Assembly: GCA_950097015.1 (NCBI GenBank)
Contig: CATNEN010000011.1
Location: forward strand, 3,748,501 to 3,812,500
Source: Macrostomum hystrix
Lineage: Eukaryota; Platyhelminthes; Macrostomidae
Length of the DNA: 64,000 nucleotides
Direction: 5' to 3'
Of the stretch, positions 24,701-35,640 are shown piece by piece (position 1 is the first letter of the stretch; each line of letters begins with the position of its first letter). The notes beneath the pieces are model-generated. The model made no database searches and had not been told where the DNA came from. It saw only the letters and a list, made by a program, of their open reading frames with translations. The translations under genes and the position numbers were made by a program.

Positions 24701-26959
24701 GCTAAATGAGTAGATGGTGAGGTAGATAGGTAGACAAAATATTGTATGAGTAGATAGTGAGGTGATAGGTAGACAAAAAGGTAAATGAGTAGATGTTGAG
24801 GTAGATAGGTAGATAAAAGGGTAGATGAATAGATGGTGAGGTAGATATGTGATAAAAAGGTAGATGTTGAGGTAGATAGGTAGATAAAAGGGTAGATGAG
24901 TAGATGGTGAGGTAGATAGGTAGATAAAAAGGTAAATGAGTAGATGGTGAGGTAGATAGGTAGATAAAAGGGTAGATGAATAGATGGTGAGGTAGATATG
25001 TGATAAAAAGGTAGATGTTGAGGTAGATAGGTAGATAAAAGGGTAGATGAGTAGATGGTGAGGTAGATAGGTAGATAAAAAGGTAAATGAGTAGATGGTG
25101 AGGTAGATAGGCAGATAAAAAGGTAGATGAGTAGATGGTGAGGTAGATAGGTAGCCAAAAGGTAGACAAGTAGATAACTTATAAGAGGCTAGATGTAATC
25201 AGAAAGCTTTTTAAAGTGTAGAATTCCGAGAGACCCCTACAGTCTATAGTCTATGGCCCAATCAAACACAGACCTGATCTCTGTACAGCGGCAGAACCCA
25301 GCTAGACAACAGAGCCTGTTTCCACAGGTTAAACGGCTCCTCTTCGTTTAGTTGAGGATGAATAACAGCGAAGCCAAAAACTAGCCAGCGTTCTAGACGC
25401 TCCTGACTGACCACCTCTAGAGCTAGAATGTCCGAGGACAAGGCGTTAACTAACGAATTCGGCTCTTTCAACAGCGACAGAAACTGAACGGCGCGCCAGT
25501 TCTCGGCGCGAAGAAAACGCCGACTGCAGACGCCGCGAAGCGACATCAGAGCTGGTGACAGCAGGCGAGAGTGGGGCACGAATTCGTCTTGAAGTCTGCG
25601 CATTGTATGGGCCGGCTGGTCGTAGTCGATCATTAACTGGGCTAGGCGCGGAAACTGCTTGTCCTGATTGAATAGGATAGATTGGCTAATTAGGTTACAG
25701 AAGGTGGGAACTAAGGTATAGATCTGCGAATGCAGGATATAGATCTATGCAGATGGGGTATAGATCTGGGTAGATGGGACATAGATTTATGCAGATGAGA
25801 TATAGATCTATGTAGATGGAATATAGACCTGGGTAGACGGGATATAGATATGGGTAGATGGGATGTAGATCTGGGTAGATGGGATATAGATCTAGGTAGA
25901 AGGGGTACAGACCTGGGTAGACGGGATATAGATCTGGGTAGATGGGATATAGATCTGGGTAGATGGAATATAGATCTGGGTAGATGGGATATAGATCTAG
26001 GTAGAAGGGGTATAGACCTGGGTAGACGGGATATAGATCTTGGTAGATGGGATATAGATCTATGTAGATGGAATATAGATCTAGGTAGAAGGGGTACAGA
26101 CCTGGGTAGATGGAATATAGATCTAAGTAAATGGGATATAGACCTGGGTAGATGGGATATAGATCTGGGTAGATGGGATATAGATCTGGGTAGATGGGAT
26201 ATAGATCTGGGTAGATGGGATATAGATCTGGGTAGATGGGATATAGATCTGGGTAGATGGGATATAGATCTGGGTAGATGGGATATAGATCTGGGTAGAT
26301 GGGATATAGATCTAGGTAGAAGGGGTATAGACCTGGGTAGATGGAATATAGATCTAAGTAAATGGGATATAGACCTGGGTAGATGGGATCTAGAATAGCT
26401 AGCCCAAAAAAAGTGGGAAATCAAGACTAGATTAAAGCAATAAAGCAAATCCACAGACCTGGGCGCCAGTCTTGGACTCCAAGCACAGCACATAGATAGC
26501 CACTAGCAGTTTTTTGTCTTCAAATTGGCTAAACATAACCATAGTGGCAATGTAATTAGCTACCAAATCCAGATAGTGAAAAGTCATCTCAGTGTTTAGC
26601 TCGGCATTCAGATGGATACCGCTGGCGTCCATTCTAGTCAGCAGTTCCGAGATGTGATCCTTCACGTCCAGGATGTCTAAAAAGGCAACGTAGCAGATTG
26701 ACAACATCTTGATGAATTCGTCTCGCCTGCTAACCAGCGGAGTGAGGTTGGCGCTGCCAGATTTCAAATCGATTGTTGGAAATCGACGCAGTAAATCTTT
26801 GCAGGCCTTGTCTAGAGTCTTCTCCGACAGCAAATCCTGACGATAACGTTTCGACGCTTCGCGAACAAAATGCAATCTAGCCATCAGACCATTGAGTCTA
26901 TCGTTGAGTATGTAAAGCTTTTCGCCAATCTTCTGTTGGCCTTGCATCATGCGAGACAT
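15778..26959 (-). CDS. NCKAP1: NCK-associated protein 1 / HEM (WAVE regulatory complex subunit), 8 exons
   Basis: Core scaffold of the WAVE complex that links Rac1 to Arp2/3 actin assembly at the plasma membrane. Exons in transcript order: 26959-26459, 25663-25274, 24283-23879, 21990-21835, 20749-20221, 19736-19051, 17146-16832, 16209-15778. All are GT-AG with matching phases, giving 1137 aa against 1128 in human. Collinear matches to the family run end to end: EKLYILNDR, DEFVPHSRLLSPAL, HRERRKYLRNVLKELC, DQPGLLGPKVLYLLM, LSSLTVKQ, FPQICTHY with CPEE, EEIAKPSELL, ELIGPYGMKYL, ERWKEFLALCSSSLLR and LLEMCFPYALIRQAYNAV. Exon 6 adds an Ala-rich insert. Two exons use a GTCTGT donor. Each of the seven introns carries a different minisatellite. 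The C-terminal residues and stop overlap a tRNA-like sequence. Identification is secure. Confidence 0.95.
16256..16795. repeat. 19-bp tandem repeat, NCKAP1 intron 7
   Basis: Degenerate copies of GAGTCTGGGATGAGATTTT fill most of intron 16210-16831. Confidence 0.93.
17230..19015. repeat. 20-bp tandem repeat with 720-bp duplication, NCKAP1 intron 6
   Basis: Copies of GTAGACAGGCAGATAGAAAT, regular from about 17540 and diverged towards 17230. A block of 36 units (about 17541-18260) is repeated almost exactly at 18261-18980. The minus strand has no stop in two frames, giving false ORFs of 698 and 845 codons, one of them in frame with NCKAP1 exon 6. Confidence 0.98.
19815..20200. repeat. About 26-bp tandem repeat, NCKAP1 intron 5
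   Basis: Units of the type GATCATTGAATGACCCACTT followed by CAGGAA or ATCAGGTA fill intron 19737-20220. Confidence 0.92.
20810..21560. repeat. 25-bp tandem repeat, NCKAP1 intron 4
   Basis: Units of the type CCTGATGACTCAATGAATGA followed by CCAAA. A diverged block of about 160 bp containing CTACATGACGCAATGAGCAA is duplicated (near 21186 and 21357). The repeat decays towards the donor-distal end at about 21780. Confidence 0.92.
22045..23845. repeat. 24-bp tandem repeat, NCKAP1 intron 3
   Basis: About 75 copies of CAGTATCTAGTACCCAAAGG plus ACTC/ACTT. The variant TAAACAGGGG followed by ACTCCAGTATGTAG recurs at about 22178, 22394, 22658 and 22922, showing a higher-order period of 264 bp (11 units) after one of 216 bp (9 units). 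Both strands are open for long stretches. Confidence 0.98.
24380..25190. repeat. About 40-bp tandem repeat, NCKAP1 intron 2
   Basis: Regular from about 24640 to 25170: GGTAAATGAGTAGATGGTGA followed by GGTAGATAGGTAGATAAAAA. More degenerate GTAGATA-rich sequence extends to 24380. Confidence 0.93.
25725..26392. repeat. 21-bp tandem repeat, NCKAP1 intron 1
   Basis: About 31 copies of GGGATATAGATCTGGGTAGAT. Being a multiple of three, the array is open on both strands (LGRWDID heptads on plus, LPRSISH on minus); neither is a gene. Confidence 0.97.
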
Positions 26960-27095
26960 GATGATTACCTGGGCCTAGGTCTATATTTTGTTTGTCAACT
27001 GAATTTAATCAACGTGTTCTAGGCGATAAAGCTGAAACTTGAGATTTAAGGTGAAATTAATAACTTTTAGATAATGATTACTTCTAATCAAGAGT

Positions 27096-27164
27096 CTAGA
27101 ATCGAACCCGCGATATTCAATTTGTTAAGCTTAATGCTCTAACAATTACTCTACCTGTTCTAGT
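27096..27164 (-). repeat. tRNA-like sequence
   Basis: On minus it has an A-box-like AGAGTAATTGTTAGAGC and box B GGGTTCGATTC at tRNA spacing. The cloverleaf does not close well, so this is more likely a SINE head or decayed tRNA copy. Confidence 0.45.
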
Positions 27165-27919
27165 CAAGACAACTGAATAACGGCATCTTATAAAATATAT
27201 TCTGAAATGTAGATTGCTACAAATAGCACAAACAAAGTTGGGACAACGGCTGTCAAAACTGGGGAAAAAGATAAGAGATAAGGGAAAAGAGGGAGGAAAG
27301 GACTTTAGATAAACACATAAAGTGATACTTAACATCTACTAGAAGCCTACAAACTAATTGGCACTCTACTAACTAATTAAAGATCATCATTTTATTAACC
27401 TCGCCAAGATAGAACAGTAATTTGTTAGAAATTGTATGCACAACCAAATTTAGAAGCAAACACTTAACATGGCTGCAAATTCACATACAGTAGAAAAGTT
27501 AAAGGGCAACAATATATGTACATTAATGTACATTGCTTTGCCGCTAGAAATGCACACTGTTAGAACACATAGCTAATTTTGTATAAACTAATTACACACA
27601 CGCACAGTGACAGAAACACGCAGTCAAAAGATTCTGCAATCTCAGTAGTGAAATATAATAAGCCAGATAAGAACTAAATTAATTATGTGCAATAGTTTCA
27701 GTGAATTAAAACAAAAATCCGCGATGACAGATGATAAGTTAGGCGTCCTGTCCCTACCCTAGCCCTAACCATAAAACACTCGTAGTGTAAAACTGAAACT
27801 TAAAGCTGCATCAAGCGCAGTTAATTCTGTAAAACTTTCTAAACTAAAGTACACGAAGTGAAAAAATCACCAGTAAAATACAATGTATACTACATGAATC
27901 TAAAAATAACAAACCTAAG

Positions 27920-28735
27920 AGAAGGGAGGATGCGTGAGAGGAGAGTAGAGGACAGAAAAGGTTAGATGAGAGGAAAAAGAGAAGAGTTGCGATAGGATGA
28001 GATGAGAGGAGAGTAGAGGAAAGTAGAGGAGAGTAGAGGAGAGGAGAGTAGAGGAGATGAGAGGAGAGGAGAGGAAAGGAGAGGAGAGGAGAGGAGAGAT
28101 GAGGTGAGGAGAGGAAAGGAGAGGAGAGATAAGGTGAGGAGAGGAGAGGAGAGGAGAGATAAGGTGAGGAGAGGAGAGGAGAGGAGAGGAGAGGAGAGGA
28201 GAGGAGAGGAGAGTAGAGGAGAGGAGAGGAGAGTAGAGGAGAGGAGAGGAGAGGAGAGTAGAGGAGAGGAGAGTAGAGGAGAGGAGAGTAGAGGAGAGGA
28301 GAGTAGAGGAGAGGAAAGGAGAGGAGAGATAAGGTGAGGAGAGGAAAGGAGAGGAGAGATAAGGTGAGGAGAGGAGAGGAGAGGAGAGGAGAGGAGAGGA
28401 GAGTAGAGGAGAGGAGAGGAGAGGAGAGTAGAGGAGAGGAGAGGAGAGTAGAGGAGAGGAGAGTAGAGGAGAGTAGAGGAGAGTAGAGGAGAGTAGAGGA
28501 GAGGAGAGTAGAGGAGAGTAGAGTAGAGGAGAGGAGAGGAGAGGAGAGGAGAGGAGAGGAGAGGAGAGTAGAGGAGAGTAGAGTAGAGGAGAGGAGAGGA
28601 GAGGAGAGGAGAGGAGAGTAGAGTAGAGGAGAGGAGAGTAGAGGACAGAAGAGGAAAGGAGAGAAAAGGAGATGAGAGGAGTGGAGAGGAGATAAGAGGA
28701 AGAAATAAGAGTAGAGGAGATGGGAGAAGAGAGCA
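27920..28735. repeat. About 0.8-kb purine-rich GGAGA/GAGTA repeat
   Basis: The plus strand is almost pure A/G with periodic T (GAGGAGAGTAGAGGAGAG). The period is 5 bp with 10- and 15-bp super-units. All frames on both strands are open, which explains apparent ORFs of 273-301 codons. Confidence 0.97.
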
Positions 28736-29654
28736 ATATATTTTAACAAAACTATCCTACCTGTTTAACAATCGTATTTTACACAGCTGGAAATAACGCA
28801 AACAGAAAAATAACATGTCTTTATCGAGAATGCACCGTTGATTAGTTTACAATTCGATAAGTTAATCACAATGGCAATCTAGTTGCCATATATAGATTAA
28901 CAAACCAAATAATTGCAGACTAAAATTTAATCATTACATTCTCCATTTTTTAATTGTAGAATTTTATTTCAACCAAAAAGTTGGTCAAACAAACCAGTGA
29001 GCCGCAAACAGGAAATTTGAGTTGCAAGTTGTTGAAGCAGAAGATTGTGTTTTACGAAAACGAATGAACTCCTTGTTGTTAGTAACAATAAAATCAAAGC
29101 TGCTAGTATTGTTTGAAAAGAACAGTTAACTAAAACTAAGCCACAGAAACCATGACACCAATGATAAAAGACGCATGGCATATTGTGCCACAACAGCAAT
29201 CAGATGTTTTCTACTAGTAATAAAACTACAATGCCATCAGGTGCAAACGAAAATAAAATTGCTGATGAAAGTGAAATTAAAAAAATAAAAGTGACAGCTG
29301 AAAAAAATAACGACATTAATTTTTTTGTTATGTCTATAATAAGTTTTAAATTATTTCCATTAAAAAATGTAACTGCAATTTTAATCATTAAAAACAACCG
29401 CTACAGGAAATTGGTAGGAGTGACGTCTACAGCGAAAGATTAAAAATTATAATTAAACTGAAAAAAAGTGCTGCGCATTTACTTGCGAAAAGTTTAGAAG
29501 AAGCGAAATAACATTTTTGCTACTTGTTTCGTGCAATCTAGAATGTCAGTTTTCGATTTTAATACTTCGTGAAAGATTTGTAGATTTCCTGCATTTTACT
29601 CAGGATTGTCTTATTCCTCGTGATATCCCTTGCTTTTTTAATGCCTTGAGAGGA

Positions 29655-29895
29655 GAACCTGACAAGATCAGAACCTGACAAGATCAGAACCTGACAAGAT
29701 CAGAACCTGACAAGATCAGAACCTGACAAGATCAGAACCTGACAAAATCAGAACCTGACAAGATCAGAACCTGACAAGATCAGAACCTGACAAGATCAGA
29801 ACCTGACAAAATCAGAATCTCACAAGACAAGAACCTGACAAGATCAGAACCTGACAAGATCAGAACCTGACAAGATCAGAACCTGACAAGATGAG
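29655..29895. repeat. 16-bp tandem repeat 3' of NCOA4
   Basis: About 15 copies of CCTGACAAGATCAGAA, with scattered single-base variants. Confidence 0.97.
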
Positions 29896-30006
29896 ACCCA
29901 TCAGCTGCAGCCATGTTTATCCCTGAATCACTTAGCCTTCAAATCATAATACCAAACACAATCGATCAGCAGCCAAAGCTTATCGATCAGCAGTCAAAGC
30001 TTATCT

Positions 30007-32393
30007 CTAGATGGTCTTCAGCTTGAAGTCGCTATCCTGATTATCACCAGCAGTTGAAGCAGTCGAACTAGCCAGCCAGCAGTCCTTGGCTAGGCCGACA
30101 TTCTTCCAGTTGTCCAGCAGCAGAGCAGATGCAGCAGCTGTTGTTGTCTTCTGCTCCTGCAGAGACTTCAGGGTCGTTGGAGCTTGAAACACAGACAGAG
30201 GCAATTGACGAAGCTGCTGATTGGCTAGAGGCTTCTTGGGCTGGCAGCGGTCAAGCCAGCGATCGTTGCCGCCGTCCAGTTCCTGACGAATCTTGACTTC
30301 GCGATTGCGGAAACAGTCACCGTCGCACAGGCAGTCTGTCCGGCTCTGACAGGGTTCGTTAGCTTTGCACACATAGTTAATTAGCCAGCGAGTTTTGTCT
30401 TCGTCAACGGAACCGGCGCTCAGGATCTGCGGGGGGATTTCGTTAATCTAGAATATGTACAATGGTACGTCACGACAAGGTCTAAGGGGTCGATCTGGGA
30501 AGGCCGGAAGGTGAGGATTTAAGAAGGACTAAATTTCAGGATTTGGGAAGGCCAGAAGGTGAGGTTCTGGAAAAGCCTGAAGGTGAGGATCTGGAAAAGC
30601 CTGAAGGTGAGGTTCTGGAAAAGCCTGAAGGTGAGGTTCTGGAAAAGCCTGAAGGTGAGGATCTGGAAAAGCCTGAAGGTGAGGTTCTGGAAAAGCCTGA
30701 AGGTGAGGATCTGGAAAAGCCTGAAGGTGAGGTTCTGGAAAAGCCAGAAGGTGAGGATCTGGAAAAGCCTGAAGGTGAGGTTCTGGGAAGGCCTGAAATT
30801 GAGGATTTAGGAAGGACTGAATGACAGGATTAGGGAAAGCCTGAAGGTGAGGATCTGGGAAGGCCTTAGTCTAAGCCAATCTAAAACAGTTACCTCAAAG
30901 CTGTCGGCCAATGAAGCAGCGGCACAGCTTCCGCCGCCGCTGCCAGACCCAGAAGTCAACTTCAGCGGAGTTCGCGGCAGTCGTACCAGATGATAAGATC
31001 CCTGCTGCTCAGTCTGTTCCTGCAGCTGCTGCTGCAGACGCGGCTGTTGAAACTGCTGCTCCTGTTGCGGCATCATCAGTCGATGCTGGCCGCCATTTCC
31101 TGACAAGCTTTTGTGCTCCCAAGCTTCGTCCTCTTTGTCTTCGTACTCTTCAACTGGGCCGGGCAGCGAAGGTGTGGCGCTGCTAAAGCTGGACGGCGAC
31201 TGGGCGTAGCCGCACACAATGCGACCGTACTGACTGATGGACTCGTGCATTGCGGCGCTCTCGGCGGTGAAGGTGATCAACGGCGGCTCCGCCGGCATCA
31301 GCGGAAGCTGCAGAGTCTGCTGCGACGTCAGGGTCTTCTGAAGGCAGCGTTCCTGACGGCGGAGCTGGTCAACCTGCGGGCGAGAAGAGGATTAAACTTG
31401 TGAATCTGGGGATCTGGGAAGATGTTAATTCTAATCTGAGAATTTTAGAATATGTTAATTTTAATCTGAGGATCTGGGAATATGGTAATTTAAATTGAAG
31501 GATCTTGGAATATGGTAATTTTAATTGAAGGATCTGGGAATATGGTAATTTTAATTGAAGGATCTGGGAATATGGTAATTTTGATCTGAGGATCTGAGAA
31601 TATGGTAATTTTAATCTGAGGATCTGGGAATATAGTAATTATAATTGAAGGATCTGGGAATATGGTAATTTTGATCTGAGGATCTGAAAATATAGTAATT
31701 TTAATCTGAGGATCTGAGAATATAGTAATTTTGATCTGAGGATCTGTGAATATGGTAGGTTAATCTGAGGATCTGGGAATATGGTAGCTTAATCTGAGGA
31801 TCTGGGAATATGGTAGCTTAATCTGAGGATCTGGGAATATGGTAGCTTAATCTGAGGATCTGGGAATATGGTAGCTTAATCTGAGGATCTGGGAATATGG
31901 TAGCTTAATCTGAGGATCTGGGAATATGGTAGCTTAATCTGAGGATCTGGGAATATGGTAGCTTAATCTGGGGATCTGGGAATATGGTAGCTTAATCTGG
32001 GGATCTGGGAATATGGTAGCTTAATCTGAGGATATGGGAATATGGTAGCTTAATCTGGGGATCTGGGAATATGATAGCTTCATAAAAAGATTTGGGAAGA
32101 TTTTAGTTATAACCTGAGGATTTGGGAAGATTCTAGTTCTAATCTAAGGATCTGGGAAGATTGTAGCTGAAATCTCTGGATCGCTAATAAAATATAATCC
32201 TCACCTGATCAGCTTGAACCAGTTCCACCTGTTGCACAAGCCACTGTTCTCTCCGACGCATCGCATCAATCTGCTTGGCCACGCTGTCTCGAATGGCAGC
32301 TTTAACAGCCTCAGCATTGTCTTCCAAAGATTTGCGACAGGTGGTCAGGTGGGACATGGCCTGGTACAGGCGAGTTCGCTCGGAATCAACCAT
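30007..32393 (-). CDS. NCOA4: NCOA4-like ferritinophagy receptor, 3 exons
   Basis: Exons 32393-32205, 31373-30894, 30426-30007, phase 0 throughout, 362 aa (human 614). Exon 1 is an ARA70-type coiled-coil segment: SVAKQIDAMRRREQWLVQQV aligns with the N-terminus of human NCOA4. Exon 2 has PPLITFTAESAAMHESISQY, matching the family core, then a Gln-rich linker. Exon 3 carries the Cys cluster VCKANEPCQSRTDCLCDGDC (Cys243, 249, 255, 257, 261), with the same spacing as the human cluster reported to sense iron through an Fe-S centre. The family delivers ferritin to autophagosomes to release iron. A segment resembling the ferritin-binding motif (ADSFE, then WLI at 237-239) precedes the Cys cluster; in human it follows it. 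Assignment rests mainly on the Cys block and the N-terminal domain and is strong. Confidence 0.85.
30480..30870. repeat. 24-bp tandem repeat, NCOA4 intron 2
   Basis: About 14 copies of GAGGATCTGGAAAAGCCTGA followed by AGGT, alternating GGATCT/GGTTCT. Plus-strand frames are open (EKPEGEVL octads) but antisense to the gene and purely repetitive. Confidence 0.96.
31405..32170. repeat. 29-30-bp tandem repeat, NCOA4 intron 1
   Basis: Units of GAGGATCTGGGAATATGGTA followed by GCTTAATCT, or ATTTTAATTGAA in the more diverged half towards 31405. Confidence 0.96.
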
Positions 32394-33738
32394 TATTTTT
32401 GTTTTGATTATTGTTACTTAGTTTTTATATGGCTCTGGTTTCAGTCGAAATTATTATATTGGACAGTCTGCCTACTTGAATCTAAAAAACTGTATTTGGG
32501 GAGGAAACAAGATTAATAGAGTACGTGAACTTGTTTGCTAAAAATAGTACGAAATGCTGTTATACTAGGCAATTTAAACATGATTGCCTTAATAGTACAT
32601 ACATTTTTGTATATACTAGTATATAGACTTATAAATAAACATACTAAAATTCGAACCATCATTTTTCTTAAGCTAACTTAACACGCAACTTATGCTTTGC
32701 ATGCAATAGTAGACAAATGATTTTATCATGTCGATTTTTTTTATATTTCTTTTTTTCTTTCTTGTTGTTTGCAGCAATTGTTTTTGGTGACTGGCATTCC
32801 ACTTAGATCAGCCTATAGGTGGAATAGCATGTGGCATACAATGCTTGAATGTGTGTGGACTTAATGCAGGGGTGAGGTAGAACAGCATGTCACTAATGAA
32901 TTTAAAGCCAAATTTATGATTTCCTAAAAACAAGTAGCAGAAAGAAAAATGAACAAAAGAGATTCATGCAGTCATGAACCATAGTAGCTAATGAGATTTT
33001 TAAATACATTTTAAGGGTTTAAATGAAGGAAGTTAAAGTAGGGGTTGGTGCACTTGGTAAGTTGTGGGCATTGCACTTTGTAAAGATGTCTGGCACAATT
33101 CAACCCCTGGCTGCAATAGGTTTGCTATAAACTAAAGTATATATATATATATATTATACTATATATATTAACTATATAACTAACCATAAACTAACTCTAA
33201 ACTAACTAGCCTGTACTATTTATATGGCAAGGATAGATTAAATTTACAAAAAAATTTAACTGAGACATAAACTTAGCTCAATATGTTAATGTAGTATAGA
33301 CAAATATTAGTAAAAAGCTTCAAAAATTAATTTACTAATATAATAAAACATTCAGAATAAGTTCTTAATACAGAAGCTAAATGTTTCAATGGCCTAAAAA
33401 ATATTAGTTAAAATGCAATTTAATGTTTTGTTAGTTTTTTATGTGTCATCAAACTAAACAGAAAATCATCAGAGCAAACAAGAAAAAATCAACATAAATA
33501 CTTAAATACTGAAAATACTTAATTATAGCCATTATTTATGGCTAAAAATGGGCAAGAAACCATAAAGCAAATTGGAATAGATATTTTATTAATTTTTGCT
33601 AAATGATTACTTTAACTAGGCATAAACTAGAAAATAACAACTTTAGTTTTGTAAAAAAAAGTAAGCAAAATCAGGAAGTGCTTATTCCCACGGTCCCATG
33701 CTGATAATTTCAATTTTATCCACATGGATCTGTACCGA

Positions 33739-34010
33739 CATACATGCGCAACACCCGGCCGAACCGGCCAGGTGAAACGAGGGCCAAGCAAGGTAAGTCG
33801 CAAAAACCAATTGACCAAGCGCAAAAAACTCAAAGGGGGGACCAAGGGACAAAAAAGGAAGGCGTGAAGAAAAGGAAAAGGGGGAGAGAAAAAGAAAGCA
33901 AATGAGAGCAAACTAAGTCATAAATAGAGCAATGAAACGAACTAAGTTGCAAATGAGAGCAAAAACTAAGTCGCACGGCCGGCTAAGATTTGGGAGGTTG
34001 AGCATGTATG
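33739..34010 (+). mobile_element. MITE, copy A (272 bp)
   Basis: Ends are inverted repeats: CATACATGCGCAACACCC on the left, and CATACATGCTCAACCTCCC read from the right. The internal AAGCAAGGTAAGTCGCAAAA and GGGGGACCAAGGGACAAAAA segments recur in inverted orientation at 57486-57718. Flanking octamers TGTACCGA and CGTGCCGA agree at 6 of 8 positions, suggesting an old 8-bp target duplication. No coding sequence. Confidence 0.85.
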
Positions 34011-35353
34011 CGTGCCGATAATTTTCTGCTTATCCACACGGCAGCTTGTATGAGGACCATGGGTATAAGCTCTGCCCAAAATCATGATAATTTATTTACC
34101 AACTTTGATAAGACTTTGACTAGGCCTATTTCTAATGAAGTTCAGCAACAAAACCTTTTTAAAGTCAATTTTCTAATAATTTTATCCATTAGCATTATTC
34201 TACTAACAAAACACTAGCAGAAATTTTTCCTCATTTGGCAACGATTCTTCCTATGATACTATCCTATAGCTAAATAGCTGTGAAGGATAAATAAGATTTT
34301 TAACAACATATTTCCAATAAGGCCCTACCTTTTCTATATTCTTGGCTGGCATAGCATGGGCAGCATGCTATGATATAGGCCTAGCACCCCACTTTAGTTC
34401 TTTGCTAATGAGTTGTATAGCCCAAAGCTATAGTTAGCTTGGCATAGCACTCTTTTGAGCCAAATTTTATTAAGCCAAGTTTCCTAGTGCAAGTCCATGA
34501 ACTTTGTGCAAAAATTTCAATAGGGGCCTAGGCCTATGGATAGGGGGCCTACTTGCTCCTTAGTTTTAGGCCTAAACAAGAATAGTCAATAACTTTTTCT
34601 GCTAAAAAGTAACAAATGTGTGTAAAAAACATAATTCTTTAAAACAAAGAATTGTGGTCAAACTTTGAATCTGATTTAAAGTAGGCCTAGGCCCTAGTAA
34701 TAAAGAAAAGCTAAATTTGACTGATAGGCCAAGGTAGGCCTATAATTTGGAAAACCATGAAATTAATGGTCAGTTAAATATTTCATTCTAGCTATTTATA
34801 AAATGAATACAGCCTATGGTGGCAGTCCTACCCTTATCCTTTCGGCAAGCACGAAGTTCAATTTTAACTAGGCGCGAGACAGGTCTCTAGCTAGTGGCCA
34901 AGCCACTGCTTAGGGCAGCATTATGAAACCATTAAAAGTGAGCCGTGACATTATGCATGGTAAGAAAAGCAAATAAAATACAAAAAAAGAATACAATAAG
35001 CGACTGGCTACGTCAGTAAATTTAATGGTTTAACGCAGTTAAACAGGAAATGTTACTGTAACGTTATTAACCAGCTCAGGCTATAATTGGTCGTCGGAAA
35101 TAAATTCATACAAACGTAAAGTTAATTTAGTCGTAAGCAAAATCATACGGAAACTCTATTGGCTATAACAAATACACATTCGCGCTTAGGGTCTTAAGAA
35201 ATCGCGCTATATTATTTTTTTTTTAATAATCGCATTTTGGCTTTATAACTTAAAAAGCGAATTAAAAAATCCATGATTTGTAACTTCTGTTTCGTTCAGA
35301 TCTCGTTTAGAAGAGGGCAACAAATATGATTTAATAGGACATTATTTCGGCAG

Positions 35354-35640
35354 ATATAGGCGTAGGGACGGGGAGGAGAGTGGCGCCATGGTATCTGGTA
35401 TCTGTCCCCTCCAGATTTAAAGCGCAAAACGTTCAATTTTTTTTATTTTTACTCATATTTTTTATTCATGCTGCTCAAAGACCACTGCTATAGGAGAGTC
35501 TACAGCTGCTAGTGGTCCTTTGTTGTCATGCTTAATTGCGTCAATGCATAATGGTATAAAATTAAATGTATATATATTTAAACCTTGGCCCCCTTTGCCC
35601 CCCACTTGCCCTCTTATTCCAATCGTTCCTACGTCTATAT
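35354..35640. mobile_element. MITE-like element with 17-bp inverted ends
   Basis: ATATAGGCGTAGGGACG at the left and, read from the right end, ATATAGACGTAGGAACG (15 of 17 identical). The 287-bp interval is G-rich on the left and C-rich on the right, as expected if the inverted repeat continues imperfectly (GGGGAGGAGAGTGG against CACTTGCCCTC). No protein. Confidence 0.5.

Larger units (their letters stand above)
26960..30006. other. NCKAP1-NCOA4 intergenic region
   Basis: This contains the NCKAP1 promoter side, a tRNA-like sequence at 27096-27164, the GA-rich array at 27920-28735 and a 16-bp repeat at 29655-29895. No exon is recognised between 27165 and 30006. Confidence 0.6.

Noticed and set aside
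27844-28749. Ser/Leu-rich ORFs of 273 and 301 codons
   Set aside because: Translation of the GA-rich microsatellite; every frame is open there.
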